Assembly: GCA_024226515.1 (NCBI GenBank)
Contig: JAAELQ010000200.1
Span: 1-64,000, forward strand
DNA: 64,000 nt
DNA from: a bacterium
Lineage (GTDB): Bacteria > Acidobacteriota > Polarisedimenticolia > Polarisedimenticolales > Polarisedimenticolaceae
Direction: 5' to 3'
The notes beneath the pieces were generated by a model. It saw nothing but the letters and a program-made list of their open reading frames with translations, searched no databases and had not been told where the DNA came from. The first letter of the stretch is position 1; each line of letters opens with the position of its first letter. Shown here piece by piece: positions 52,850 to 62,100 of this stretch. The translations under genes were made by a program, and so were the position numbers.

Positions 52850-54427
52850 TCAGTCTCCGAACAGAGCCTCGCCCGTTTCGGCCGCGATCAGGCCGCGCTG
52901 CGCCTCGACGTGGTCGGGATCGCGTTCCAGCGCATGGCGGAAGGCCTCGGCCGCGAGATCCAGGTCGCCCTGTCTCAGGTAGATCGAACCGAGCAGGACC
53001 GGCAGCTCGGCGCCCTCGATCTCGGGAAACGGCGGGACGCGTCCGGGATGACCGGCGAGCTCCAGCGCCTGCAGCAGCGCTTCCGCAGCGCTCACGTCCT
53101 CCTCGCGTTCGCGCAACAGCGCGCCCTCGAGGAACAGCGAGTTCGCGGTGGGAGCGTGCACCGCGTGATAGGCGATCAGCAGCATCTCCAGCTCTTCCCA
53201 GCGATTCAGCAACAGCAGGCAGCGGCCCTCGAGCGTCACCGGCTCTTCGAGCTCGAGCGGTCGGTCGTGCAGGGCATCGCCCTCGATCGACTTGCGGACG
53301 CGCCTCGCGTCCTCCAGCGCGCGCGCGACGTCGCCGGCGGCCGTCAACACCCACGATCGATCGAGCCTGGCGCGGCGGTTGTCGGCGTCGCGCTCCAGGT
53401 CCAGCTCCAGCAACTGCAGCAGCGGCGCGCCGCAGATGTCGGCCCGCGCGGGAGATCGTTCGATGCGCGCCGCAGGCTCGCCGATCCCGAGTCCCCACGC
53501 GTCCTCGAGGTCCGACGTCGAGTCCAGCGGTTGCGGCTCGATCCGGCCGGCGAACGCGACCCCCGGGGCGTTGCGCACCAGGCGCACCACGTTGCGTGAG
53601 ACCCCGCCCTCGGCGTGGATCTCGAGCGGAAAGGCCAGCATCTCGGTCTCCGCGAGCGCTTCTGCGATCAGCTCGCGCGACGTTTCGCCGAGCACCTCGT
53701 CGGCTTCGAGGATCAGCACCCAGTCGCAGGCCGAGCGGCGCAGCGCCTCGTTATAGGCGGGATAGCCCGGCGAGGCATCGGCCGCGGAATGACGGGTCAG
53801 GTCGATGTCGTTCGCGATCGCCTGCCCGCCGTCGCTGCGCGCGTCGACGATGACGATCTGCTGCGCGATCTCTCGCACCGACGCGATGCAGTCCGTCAGG
53901 CCGGCGTCTCGTCCGTCGCGCACGATCACCCCGACGCTCAGCGTCGGGACATGGTCATCGAGCACGGCGCGGATCGAGTCGCGCGGCAGCAGCGACGCCG
54001 CCTCGCGGATGTCTTCTTCCGATACTTCGCCGGCCTGCAGGGACTTCCGCTTGCTCCGCGCCTCGTTCAGGGCGCGGACGATGTGCCGGCTGCCCGGCGC
54101 GACGCGCCGCACGCGGCGCAGGATCTGCTCGGCCAGGTCCGGATGCAGGCAGTCGACGCAGGCCTCGGCGAGCACCTCCAGCGCGGGAGGATTGAACGGC
54201 CGCAGGTTCAGCGCGTCCAGCGCGAGCTGCGCCGCCCGAGCCGGGTCGCCTTCGCGTAGCTGCACGGTTGCGGCCAGCAGCGGCGCCTCGTCGTTGAGTG
54301 GATCGCAGGCCAGCGCGCGCTCCAGCGCCGCCAGCGCCGCCGTCGAGTTCTGGAGCGTCAGGTGCCTATCGGCGTCCTCGAGGTGTTCGTTGCTCTGCTT
54401 CGGGTCGCAAACCGACAGTTCCATCAT
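52850..54427 (-). CDS. Glycosyltransferase family 2 domain with TPR regions
   Basis: The 525-residue protein has N-terminal TPR-like helices (about 15-120). A short GT2-like domain follows (about 155-320) with LSVGVIVRDGRDAGLTDCIASV and the acidic motif LILEADEVLGE. The C-terminus has more TPRs, with LGSIYLRQGDLDLAAEAFRHALERDPDHVEAQ. This layout is seen in proteins that act on protein-bound or surface glycans. The GGGGAGTCAA site supports the ATG at 54427. It lies 28 bases downstream of another glycosyltransferase gene on the same strand. Confidence 0.8.
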   Translation of the reverse strand: MMELSVCDPKQSNEHLEDADRHLTLQNSTAALAALERALACDPLNDEAPLLAATVQLREGDPARAAQLALDALNLRPFNPPALEVLAEACVDCLHPDLAEQILRRVRRVAPGSRHIVRALNEARSKRKSLQAGEVSEEDIREAASLLPRDSIRAVLDDHVPTLSVGVIVRDGRDAGLTDCIASVREIAQQIVIVDARSDGGQAIANDIDLTRHSAADASPGYPAYNEALRRSACDWVLILEADEVLGETSRELIAEALAETEMLAFPLEIHAEGGVSRNVVRLVRNAPGVAFAGRIEPQPLDSTSDLEDAWGLGIGEPAARIERSPARADICGAPLLQLLELDLERDADNRRARLDRSWVLTAAGDVARALEDARRVRKSIEGDALHDRPLELEEPVTLEGRCLLLLNRWEELEMLLIAYHAVHAPTANSLFLEGALLREREEDVSAAEALLQALELAGHPGRVPPFPEIEGAELPVLLGSIYLRQGDLDLAAEAFRHALERDPDHVEAQRGLIAAETGEALFGD

Positions 54428-54455
54428 TTGACTCCCCGACGCCGCACGAGCGGCA

Positions 54456-55562
54456 TCACCCGATCCCCTGAATCTCGCCCAGGGCAAACAGCCAGCGGTC
54501 TTTCAGCCGCTGGATCGTGCGTTCGCGCAGCACGTACGCGCGTTGCCGCTCGAGCTCCCGTTCGCGCTCGGTGCCGTCGCACAGGTAGCGCTCGATCGCC
54601 TCGCACCATCCGTCGACGTCGTTGTCCGCGGTCACCGAGACCTCCTCGCGGTACGGCGTCACGCGCGAGGCGATCGTCATCGTGCCCGTCACCGCGTACT
54701 CGTAGAACCGCGTGGCCGACCGCCGGCGGTCGGCCGGCGTGTCGAGCAGCGGACACAGACCCAGGTCCAGGTCCAGCTGCGGCAGCACTCTGAAGAATTG
54801 TTCGGTCGGGACGCGCGGCACGTGCGTGTGCTCGACCTCGCTCAACTGACGGCACAGATCGCGCAGCGGCTCCGGCTCGCAGTCGCAATCGACCAGCGGT
54901 CGATCGAGCAGGCCCTGGACGACGAAACGGAACTCACGTCGCCGTTGCAGCTTCCGGATCGCGGGCAGCAGCAACATCAGATCGTCGATCCGGGCGGCAG
55001 ACCCGCTCCAGCCCACACGCAACTCGCGTGACGTGCGGGGACGGGGCGACCAGCGGAACGGGTCCACGGCGTTGGGCAGAACGTAGATCGGCTTGTGAAA
55101 CCGTACCAGCGAGCGGCGCAGCTCGTGGGTCGTGACCAGGATCGCGTCGGCGTGCGAGAGCAGCTCGTCCGGATCGTCCGGATCGAAGCGCTCGTCGACC
55201 GAGTAGACGATCGGGATCCGCCGCAGCCGGGCGGCCTTGCACAGCATCTCGATCGGCCGCGCGGCCGATCGCAACGGGGCCCCGGGTTCGGTTCCGCACT
55301 GCGGCAAGAGCAGCAGCGAGACGTTGTCGAGGATCCCCGGATCCGGATCGACGCGGTCCCCGAGCGCACTGAGGACGTAGCGTTCCGCCAGATGGCTGAA
55401 CGGCTGGAAGAAGCGCTGGTACTCCACACCCGTCATCGGGCGGGCGACGGCCGCCAGCACGTGAAACGGGCCGGCCGGAGGCGTCAGGTACGCGCGCCTG
55501 ATGCGCGTGGCAGATGCGGGAACGGCTTGCACCCTGCGACAGAACAGCAAGCCGGATGCCAC
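54456..55562 (-). CDS. Glycosyltransferase, GT-B fold
   Basis: The 368-residue protein resembles GT-B enzymes. It has a linker with ILVTTHELRRSLVRFHKPIYVLPNAVDPFRW, a second Rossmann half starting LRVGWSGSAARIDDL, and LDLGLCPLLDTPADRRRSATRFYEYAVTGTMTIAS near the nucleotide-sugar site. The YEYAVTGTMTIASRV segment is typical of family 1-like transferases. The N-terminus is poorly defined and starts at a GTG. It is probably cotranscribed with the downstream GT2-TPR gene. Substrate is unknown. Confidence 0.78.
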   Translation of the reverse strand: MASGLLFCRRVQAVPASATRIRRAYLTPPAGPFHVLAAVARPMTGVEYQRFFQPFSHLAERYVLSALGDRVDPDPGILDNVSLLLLPQCGTEPGAPLRSAARPIEMLCKAARLRRIPIVYSVDERFDPDDPDELLSHADAILVTTHELRRSLVRFHKPIYVLPNAVDPFRWSPRPRTSRELRVGWSGSAARIDDLMLLLPAIRKLQRRREFRFVVQGLLDRPLVDCDCEPEPLRDLCRQLSEVEHTHVPRVPTEQFFRVLPQLDLDLGLCPLLDTPADRRRSATRFYEYAVTGTMTIASRVTPYREEVSVTADNDVDGWCEAIERYLCDGTERERELERQRAYVLRERTIQRLKDRWLFALGEIQGIG

Positions 55563-55670
55563 ACGGGAATGTCCGATTTCGCGACTGATTCTAGGCCAAA
55601 GACGACGGATTCCCGACGTGCGGCCCGACGTCGCGCTCGCGTCGGGTCAGAATTCCGACACCTCGGCTCG

Positions 55671-57053
55671 CTAGCGGACCAGGTGCCAGTTTGTCTGGCG
55701 GCCTGCGAGGTACAGCACGCGCCGGCCGTCGAACACCGCGCTCTGCTCGAGCTTGATCTGCACCCACTGATTGTCCCACTCGGGCACGCGCACCTTGATG
55801 TTGCCCTCGATTGCGTAGCCCGTGTTCGGGTGCAGCGGCCAGTCGCCGCGCACCGGCGTCGGCCCCTGGTTGTCCCACATGCCGATCGTGGGCCCGGCCG
55901 CGTGCCCGTAGAAGCCGAGCGGGTGGGTGTAGATGCTGGCGCGGATACCCTCCAGCTCCGCGACGGTGCGCGCGGTCGACAGGATCTCGTTGCCCGTGCG
56001 GCCGGTGACGAACGCCGCGGTCAGCGTGTCCTGCCAACGGTTGCCCTCGCGCAGCGCGAGCTCGAGTCCCTCCGGTGCCCGCTCCTCGTCGGCCCGCAGC
56101 ACGTAGCCCATCTCCTGCGTGTCGGTGCACAGCCGCAAGTAGCAGAGGCCGACGTCGGTGTGTAAGACGTCCCCGCGGCGGATGACGACGTCGTTCTTGC
56201 CGAAGAACGGATCGTCGAGGTCGTGCGTCGCCCCGTCGCGTTGCACGTTGACGTAGGGCTGGAACCACGGGCGCAACTGCAACTGCTCGAAGCGCTCGCG
56301 GATGTACCACGCGACGTCGGCCGGCTTCGTCACCCCGGGCGAGATCACCCTGTCGGAGAACGCCTCGGCGATCACGCGCCGCGCGATGCCGACGATCTGC
56401 GGATAGAGCTCGAGCTCGAGCTTGCTGCGCGTCTCGAGCCAGCGGATGCACAGCTCCTCGGCCGGCGCGAGACGTTCGCGCAGCTTCTTCGGCAGCGCGG
56501 CCTCGAGCCGGGCCCGCAGCCCCGACGACAACCCGTCGCCGAAGGCCCAGTCGCGGCTGGTGTCGACCCCGATGCGCTTCGGGTCGCGCTCGGCGATCAG
56601 CTCCGCGAGGCGCTCCCACTGCTCGTCGAGGTCTCCGCCCTCCCAGGCCGCCTCGTACACGTTCGCGATCGGGTAGCGACTGACCGTCAGACGCTCGACG
56701 CCTTCTCCGGGGCCGCGATCGAAGAACATCAGGATCGTCGTTCGCCGCGCGGCGAACACCGGCTCGGGCACCAGCGTCAGGTAGACCGGATCCTCGGCAT
56801 ACTCTCGGTTGATCACGAGCCACATGTCGAAGCCCGTCTCGCGCATCAAACGCGGCAGCAAGTTGTCCAGCCGGTCGACCAGCATGCGGTTGACCGGCTC
56901 GACGCGGTCGCGGTGATCGAGGATGCCGGGCATCGCCGCGATCTCGCGTCCCTGATCCGGACGCTCCGCCGACGTCGCCGCGCTTCCCGCGGCCACCGAC
57001 AGCACGCAGCCGAGCGCCAGGGGAAGGGCATGTGCTCTCACGAGTCTCGTCAT
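55671..57053 (-). CDS. Exported M24-family metallopeptidase (Xaa-Pro aminopeptidase-like)
   Basis: The 460-residue protein has a signal peptide (MTRLVRAHALPLALGCVLSVAAG) and a creatinase-like N-terminal domain followed by the pita-bread catalytic domain. Candidate metal ligands are the two Asp in HTDVGLCYLRLCTDT, His in FYGHAAGP, and the Glu in YAIEGNI and IKLEQ, so the site seems complete though the motifs are divergent. It probably removes residues before Pro from peptides in the periplasm. AAGGAGG precedes the ATG. It is divergent from the peroxidase gene. Confidence 0.85.
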   Translation of the reverse strand: MTRLVRAHALPLALGCVLSVAAGSAATSAERPDQGREIAAMPGILDHRDRVEPVNRMLVDRLDNLLPRLMRETGFDMWLVINREYAEDPVYLTLVPEPVFAARRTTILMFFDRGPGEGVERLTVSRYPIANVYEAAWEGGDLDEQWERLAELIAERDPKRIGVDTSRDWAFGDGLSSGLRARLEAALPKKLRERLAPAEELCIRWLETRSKLELELYPQIVGIARRVIAEAFSDRVISPGVTKPADVAWYIRERFEQLQLRPWFQPYVNVQRDGATHDLDDPFFGKNDVVIRRGDVLHTDVGLCYLRLCTDTQEMGYVLRADEERAPEGLELALREGNRWQDTLTAAFVTGRTGNEILSTARTVAELEGIRASIYTHPLGFYGHAAGPTIGMWDNQGPTPVRGDWPLHPNTGYAIEGNIKVRVPEWDNQWVQIKLEQSAVFDGRRVLYLAGRQTNWHLVR

Positions 57054-57169
57054 CGCGATCCTCCTTCGCCGCGCATTCTAACCAGTGGGTGGCAACTCCA
57101 GAAAAAAAGAGTGTCACCGTTCCTCCACGCCGGACGTCTCCGGGACACATTCGACGAAAGGAGGACACG

Positions 57170-58921
57170 ATGCAGCGAACACTGGCCGTGCTGACGGCAC
57201 TGGCACTCTTCGGAGGCGCGACGCTCGCCCAGCAGTCCGACGTCTCCCCGATCCGGCAGATCGAGCACACGGAAGATCGGACGCGGAACAACCCGCCACC
57301 CCCCCCGCCGCCACCCCAACCTGGATTGGCGCGCACCATCGACGGCAGCGGTAACAACGTCGGCGATCCGCAGATGGGCGCGGCGTTCACCGGGCTGCGA
57401 CGCGAGATGGGCACCGACTACGCCGACGGCGCGTCCGCAATGGCCGGCGACGACCGGCCGGGTCCGCGCGAGATCAGCAACGCGATGTGCGCGCAGACCG
57501 TCTCGATCGCCAACGAGCGCGAAGCGACCGATTTTCTGTGGCAGTGGGGGCAGTTCGTCGATCACGACATCGACCTGACCGACGGTGTCGATCCGCCCGA
57601 GCCGGCGAACATCGTCGTCCCCGCGGGAGACCATTACTTCGATCCGTACGCGACGGGCAGCGTCGTCATTCCGTTCAACCGCTCGATCTACGACGCATCG
57701 ACCGGCACGGACGCCGGCAACCCGCGGCAGCAGGTCAACGAGATCAGCGCGTGGGTCGATGCCTCGAACGTCTACGGCTCGGATGAAGAGCGAGCGACGG
57801 CGCTGCGCGCGATGGATGGCAGCGGCCGCCTTCGCATGACCGACGACGGGCTGCTCCCGCCTAACGACGCCGGGTTGCCCAACGCGGGAGGCACGTCGAG
57901 CGACCTGTTCCTGGCCGGCGACGTGCGCGCCAACGAGCAGGTCGGCCTGACGGCGTTGCACACCCTGTTCGTGCGCGAACACAACCGTCTGGCGCACGAC
58001 CTGGCCTCGCGCAACCCGGGCTGGGACGGCGAGCGCATCTACCAGACCGCGCGGCGCCTCGTCGGCGCGGAGATGCAGATCATCACCTATCGAGAGTTCT
58101 TGCCCGCGCTGCTGGGTCCGACGGCGATCCGCCCCTACAACGGGTACCGGCCGAACGTCGACGCCGCGATCGCCAACGAGTTCTCCGCCGCGGCGTATCG
58201 CTTCGGGCACAGCGCACTCAGTCCGACCCTGTTGCGGTTGAACGCAGCGGGTGACGAGATCGCGGAAGGGCACCTGCCGCTGAGTCAAGCGTTCTTCAGC
58301 CCTTCGGTCATCGAGGACGAAGGTGGCATCGAGCCATTGCTGCGCGGTCTGGCCTCGCAGCACTGCCAGGCCATCGATCCGTTTCTCGTGGACGACGTCC
58401 GCAACTTCTTGTTCGGGCCGCCGGGAGCGGGAGGCTTCGACCTGGCCTCGTTGAACATCCAGCGCGGCCGCGACCATGGCCTCCCGGGGTACAACGAGGC
58501 GCGGCGCGCGATGGGGCTGTCCTCCAAGCCCGATCTGGCCGCGATCTCGAGCAACCCCGTCGTTCGAGAACGGCTCGCCTCCGTGTATGACGACGTCGAG
58601 GACGTCGACATGTGGGTCGGCGCTCTGGCCGAAGATCCCGTTCCCGGGGCGCACGTCGGCGAGCTGAACTTCGTCGTCATCAAGCAGCAGTTCGAGGCGC
58701 TGCGCGACGGCGATCGCTTCTGGTGGGAGATTGCGCTGAATCCGCAAGAGCGACACTTGATCCAGGGCCTGCGCCTGTCCGACGTCATCCGGCGCAACAC
58801 GTCGATCGGCCACGAGATCACGCGCGACGTGTTCCACGCGGGCCCGCGGGACGGAGGCCCCCACGGCGGTCCGCCGCACGGCAACCCCGGTCCCGGGCGG
58901 CGCGAGTTCGGGCGCCGCTGA
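57170..58921 (+). CDS. Secreted animal-type haem peroxidase
   Basis: The 583-residue protein has a signal peptide (MQRTLAVLTALALFGGATLA), a Pro-rich linker of eight Pro in a row, and a peroxidase-cyclooxygenase domain. The distal site is WGQFVDHDIDLTDG, the calcium region is in the following 80 residues, REHNRLAHDL is conserved, and FGHSALSP has the proximal His. SLNIQRGRDHGLPGYNEAR is the family hallmark. It ends in a Gly/Pro/His/Arg-rich tail. It should oxidise halides or phenols with peroxide outside the cell. The ATG at 57170 has AAAGGAGG upstream. Confidence 0.92.
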   Translation: MQRTLAVLTALALFGGATLAQQSDVSPIRQIEHTEDRTRNNPPPPPPPPQPGLARTIDGSGNNVGDPQMGAAFTGLRREMGTDYADGASAMAGDDRPGPREISNAMCAQTVSIANEREATDFLWQWGQFVDHDIDLTDGVDPPEPANIVVPAGDHYFDPYATGSVVIPFNRSIYDASTGTDAGNPRQQVNEISAWVDASNVYGSDEERATALRAMDGSGRLRMTDDGLLPPNDAGLPNAGGTSSDLFLAGDVRANEQVGLTALHTLFVREHNRLAHDLASRNPGWDGERIYQTARRLVGAEMQIITYREFLPALLGPTAIRPYNGYRPNVDAAIANEFSAAAYRFGHSALSPTLLRLNAAGDEIAEGHLPLSQAFFSPSVIEDEGGIEPLLRGLASQHCQAIDPFLVDDVRNFLFGPPGAGGFDLASLNIQRGRDHGLPGYNEARRAMGLSSKPDLAAISSNPVVRERLASVYDDVEDVDMWVGALAEDPVPGAHVGELNFVVIKQQFEALRDGDRFWWEIALNPQERHLIQGLRLSDVIRRNTSIGHEITRDVFHAGPRDGGPHGGPPHGNPGPGRREFGRR

Positions 58922-58978
58922 CGGTCCGCACCCGCGCGCTGTGATATTGTTGTGGGTGCCAAATCGCATTGGTTCTTT

Positions 58979-59012
58979 CCCGGTGGCTCTGGTTGGCCGC
59001 CGGGTTTTTTTT
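58979..59012 (+). terminator. Rho-independent terminator after the peroxidase gene
   Basis: CCCGGTGGC (58979-58987) pairs with GCCGCCGGG (58996-59004), nine base pairs with one G-T wobble, and is followed by eight T. Confidence 0.92.
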
Positions 59013-59120
59013 GCTCGGTCGACACGAGTCCTCAATCATGCCTGATGCGATCCCTCCCCCCTCGCTAGAGTTGAAAGACGGGCCATCGGAGTACTCTTCG
59101 GGGATACCCCAGGGGGGATC

Positions 59121-62100
59121 ATGAGAGAACGTGCAAGGACGCGTATAGCCGCGCCGTCGGCGCGAGTTTCGCGGGCCACGCAGATCGCGCTCGTTGTCAT
59201 TATCTGTGTGGTGTCTCCGGTCGCAGATAGCCATGACAGCTCGGAGCCAGGAGACGCCCACCTCGGCGGTCTGTATCCACTCAACGCCCCGCCGCCAAGG
59301 CCTGCGGCGGACTCCGACGGCGACGGCGTCGGCGATGACCTCGACAACTGCCCCGAAGTCCCTAACGCGGATCAGTCGGACAGCGACGCGGATTCGATCG
59401 GTGACATGTGCGACAACTGCCCCACGCAGTTCAACCCCGATCAGGGGAGCCCGGTCCTGTTGAGCGGGAGCAGCTTCGTCGCGTACGACTACGAATTCAG
59501 CCCCGAGGACGAGTTTATCGTGTTCCTCGCGGCCACGGAGACTCTCCCTCCGGCCACTCGGCTTCAAGTCGCCGCGACTGTTGGGGGGGCTCCAGTGACC
59601 CTGAACGGTCCGCTGGTCCCGGGGGGGCGTGTGAGCGATTTCGAGATTGCTGCCGATGGATTGCGAGTTGTCTATCAAGCGGACGAAGAGACGCGCCACG
59701 TAGCCGAACTGTTCAGCGTACCGCTGATCGGAGGAACACCGGTCAAGCTCAACGACCCGTTGGCCGATGACGACGTCATTGACTTCACATTGACTCCCGA
59801 CGCTTCACACGCCGTCTTTCGCACTGGTCACTTCATCTCAAACGAGGCGCGCTTGCACGCGGCACCAGTCACCGGCGGGCCCACGATCTCACTCGATACT
59901 GGTCTCGGGGGAATGACACACGAATTTCTTCCGACATCCGACAGCCAGCGTGTCGTGTTCACGCATGAGTACCTTGGCCAACGACAACTCTTCGGCACTC
60001 CCGCCTCCGGCGGTGCGCCAGTACGACTCGATTCGCTCGTGAGCGCGGATGGCGATGTCCGGGAGTTTCTCCTGTCGAATGATGGCTCCCGTGTGTTCTA
60101 TACGGTGGGCCGAACCGCTCCTTTGACGGTCGATCTCTACGCGGTGCCCGTTGGTGGTGGGACGCCCATCCACCTACTCGGGCCGTTTCCGGGGTGGGGA
60201 GCCGTCCACTTGGAAATCAGCCCGGACGACTCACGAGTCATTCTCCAGGTCAACGATGACGGTCGGATTCACAGCGTAGAGACCAACGGAGGATCGCCCA
60301 TCGTCCTCGACGACGAAGGCGCGACCTCAAATCGATCCATTTCGATCACGCCGGATGGCTCTAGTGTCGTGTACCTCGCACAGGAGAATTGGCAAGCGGA
60401 TCGAGAGTTGTTTGTCGTACCGATTGAGGGCGGGACGCGAAGAAAGCTCAATGCCCCTTTGTTCACGCATCACGACGTCATCTCGTTCGTCATCAGTCAC
60501 GACGGCAACTCGCTGGTCTATCAAACGCACCGTTACGGGGGACCGCGGGTCCTGTTCTTCGTGCCCTTGCCACATGGGCAGGCGGAGCGGATCGTCTACC
60601 CGTTCTATGTCGGCGAGACGTATTACCTGAACGAAGACGGAACGCGCGTGCTGTTCAGCAGCGACGACAACGACTACTACGTGGCATCGACTCTCGGAGG
60701 CACTCCACGCCGGGTAACGTCTGGCATCGACCACAGCAGCGGGGCGGCCGTGAACCACTCGTTCACTCAGACCGCCTTCCGCGCCGAATCCCGGCTATTT
60801 GGTTCAAACCTACGACTGGACGACGACTTGGACGGCTTGCTCGACGAGTGTGACCCGTGCGTCGACCGGGACTTCGATGGGTTCGGCGATCCGGAATCCC
60901 CCGTCGAGTTCGAATGCCCGCTGGACAACTGCCCGGATGTCGCAAACCCGAATCAGACGGACGATGACGGGGACCAGATCGGAAGCGCGTGCGACAATTG
61001 TCCGGGTGATTCAAATCCGGAGCAGGCCAACGTGGACTCCGATGGGTACGGTGACGTCTGCGACCCATGTCCCGGCGACTCCCTGAATGACCCCGACCTG
61101 GACGGAGTTTGCGGTGGCATCGACAACTGTCGCGAACTGGCCAATCCCGATCAACTGGACTCGGATGAAGACTCGGTGGGAGACGCCTGCGATCTGTGCC
61201 CGTGGGACTACGACCCGTTCCAGCGCGATTGGGACGAGGACGGCGCAGGCAACGAGTGCGACGTGTGCCCCGGACTCTACAACCCCGACCAAACGGATGG
61301 CGACTCTGACGGCCACGGTGACGAGTGTGACAACTGCCCGGACGCCAACAACGTCGATCAACTGGACACCGATCTCGACCAGCTCGGAAATGCGTGCGAT
61401 CCGTGTCCTCTCGACGTGCTGAATGACGCCGACGCGGACGGCGCCTGCGCCGACGCGGACAACTGTCCGATCGATCCGAACCCGGACCAGTCGAACGGAG
61501 ACGAAGATCACCTCGGCGATGCGTGTGACAACTGCCCCTCAAGAACGAACCCTCACCAGAGAATCGAACCCCTGAACGGGCCGTTGAGCTACTCCGGCGA
61601 TGTGTATGAGGGCTACGGGGTCACGCCGGATGCCGCGCACGCCGTCTACCTGGCTCGCGTTCAAGGTTCGAACAACATCGAGCTGTTCTCGGCGCCGGCG
61701 ACCGGGGGAGATGTCGTGCCCCTGAGTCACACTCCGTACGATGACGTGATGCAATTCGTTTTGAGCGGAGACGGCTCGGTCGTAGTCTACTGGCTGGAGC
61801 GCGACGGTCTGTTCACGGTCCCCGTCGTGGGGGGCGTATTACCCACCAGCCTGAACACCTCGCGGCACATCGCGTCCTTCGCCACGACCTGGGATGGCTC
61901 ATCGATCGTGTACTCGAAGATACAAGGCCCGCCGTGGGTCCGTTGGCTGTTCCACGTGTCGTCCGAAGACGGCGTGTCAACCCAACTCAGTCCGTACCGC
62001 GTCAGCGACTTCACGATTACCCCTGACGAAACGCGAGTGGTCTATCACGAGGTCCGGCCCGGAGCCGCGTCGACATTGAGTCGGCATCTGGCGATCGTCC

